This document shows, one piece after another, positions 5,576-5,593 of a DNA stretch of 5,593 nt. The notes beneath the pieces are model-generated. The model was not told the DNA's origin and ran no database searches. It worked only from the letters and a program-made list of their open reading frames with translations. The position numbers and the translations under genes were made by a program. Origin of the DNA: an uncultured Eggerthellaceae bacterium (GTDB taxonomy: Bacteria; Actinomycetota; Coriobacteriia; Coriobacteriales; Eggerthellaceae); NCBI GenBank assembly GCA_958454405.1, contig CAUEBO010000106.1:1-5593 (forward strand), written 5' to 3'. Position 1 is the stretch's first letter. Every line of letters begins with the position of its first letter.

Positions 5576-5593
5576 TCACAGAGGCGCCAGGGG
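5576..5593 (-). CDS. Possible 3' end of an upstream gene, cut by window end
   Basis: On the minus strand one frame reads PLAPL and stops at TGA (5578-5576), 48 bases before napD. If real, it is the C-terminal end of the preceding gene of the nap operon. Five codons are too few to identify it, and another frame is open through the edge, so this is only a placement hint. Confidence 0.2.
   Translation of the reverse strand, partial: PLAPL

Noticed and set aside
5274..5579. In-frame upstream extension of napH across napD
   Set aside because: It reads the napD gene in another frame. The ATGA overlap at 5270-5273 and the family length fix the napH start.

Overview
The window is high-GC bacterial DNA with short, densely packed genes. 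It fits an anaerobic gut actinobacterium of the class Coriobacteriia (Eggerthella, Gordonibacter or Adlercreutzia type). That placement is an inference from base composition, the FldA/HadA-like CoA-transferase and the Nap-type respiratory accessory genes; no marker gene in the window proves it. No CRISPR array, insertion sequence, phage gene or integrase was seen.

Left part (1-1631): two minus-strand tRNA genes, a 5'-portion of tRNA-Cys(GCA) cut by the window edge and a complete tRNA-Gly(GCC). They are separated by a terminator-like hairpin, and a promoter with an A/T-rich upstream stretch precedes tRNA-Gly. Next comes a minus-strand family III CoA-transferase gene (431 aa) with a 13-bp terminator stem after it. 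Upstream of its start lies a roughly 330-base gene-free stretch with a candidate promoter and tandem 12-base repeats that look like regulator sites.

Middle (1890-2260): a plus-strand tRNA-Val(GAC) with its own strong promoter, leader hairpin and textbook terminator. It faces a minus-strand gene for a 47-residue zinc-ribbon protein.

Right part (2260-5593): a plus-strand two-component pair, with stop and start overlapping by four bases. It consists of a soluble GAF-domain histidine kinase of the NreB/DegS (HisKA_3) class and a NarL/NreC-type response regulator. Running into it tail-to-tail are minus-strand napD and napH, also joined by a four-base overlap. They are the maturation chaperone and the membrane iron-sulfur quinol dehydrogenase subunit of a periplasmic nitrate reductase system. 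The rest of the nap operon, including any napA, would lie beyond the right edge.

Working picture: the kinase/regulator pair is a plausible controller of the neighbouring nap-type respiration genes. By architecture it could sense nitrate or another small cytoplasmic ligand through its GAF domain, but this is inferred from position and family. The CoA-transferase is a separate transcription unit, probably for aryl- or 2-hydroxy-acid metabolism. Most of the window is recognisable biology. The less ordinary signals are the repeat array upstream of the CoA-transferase, the single-protein GAF-kinase layout next to nap genes, and the convergent 3' overlap of the regulator and napH.
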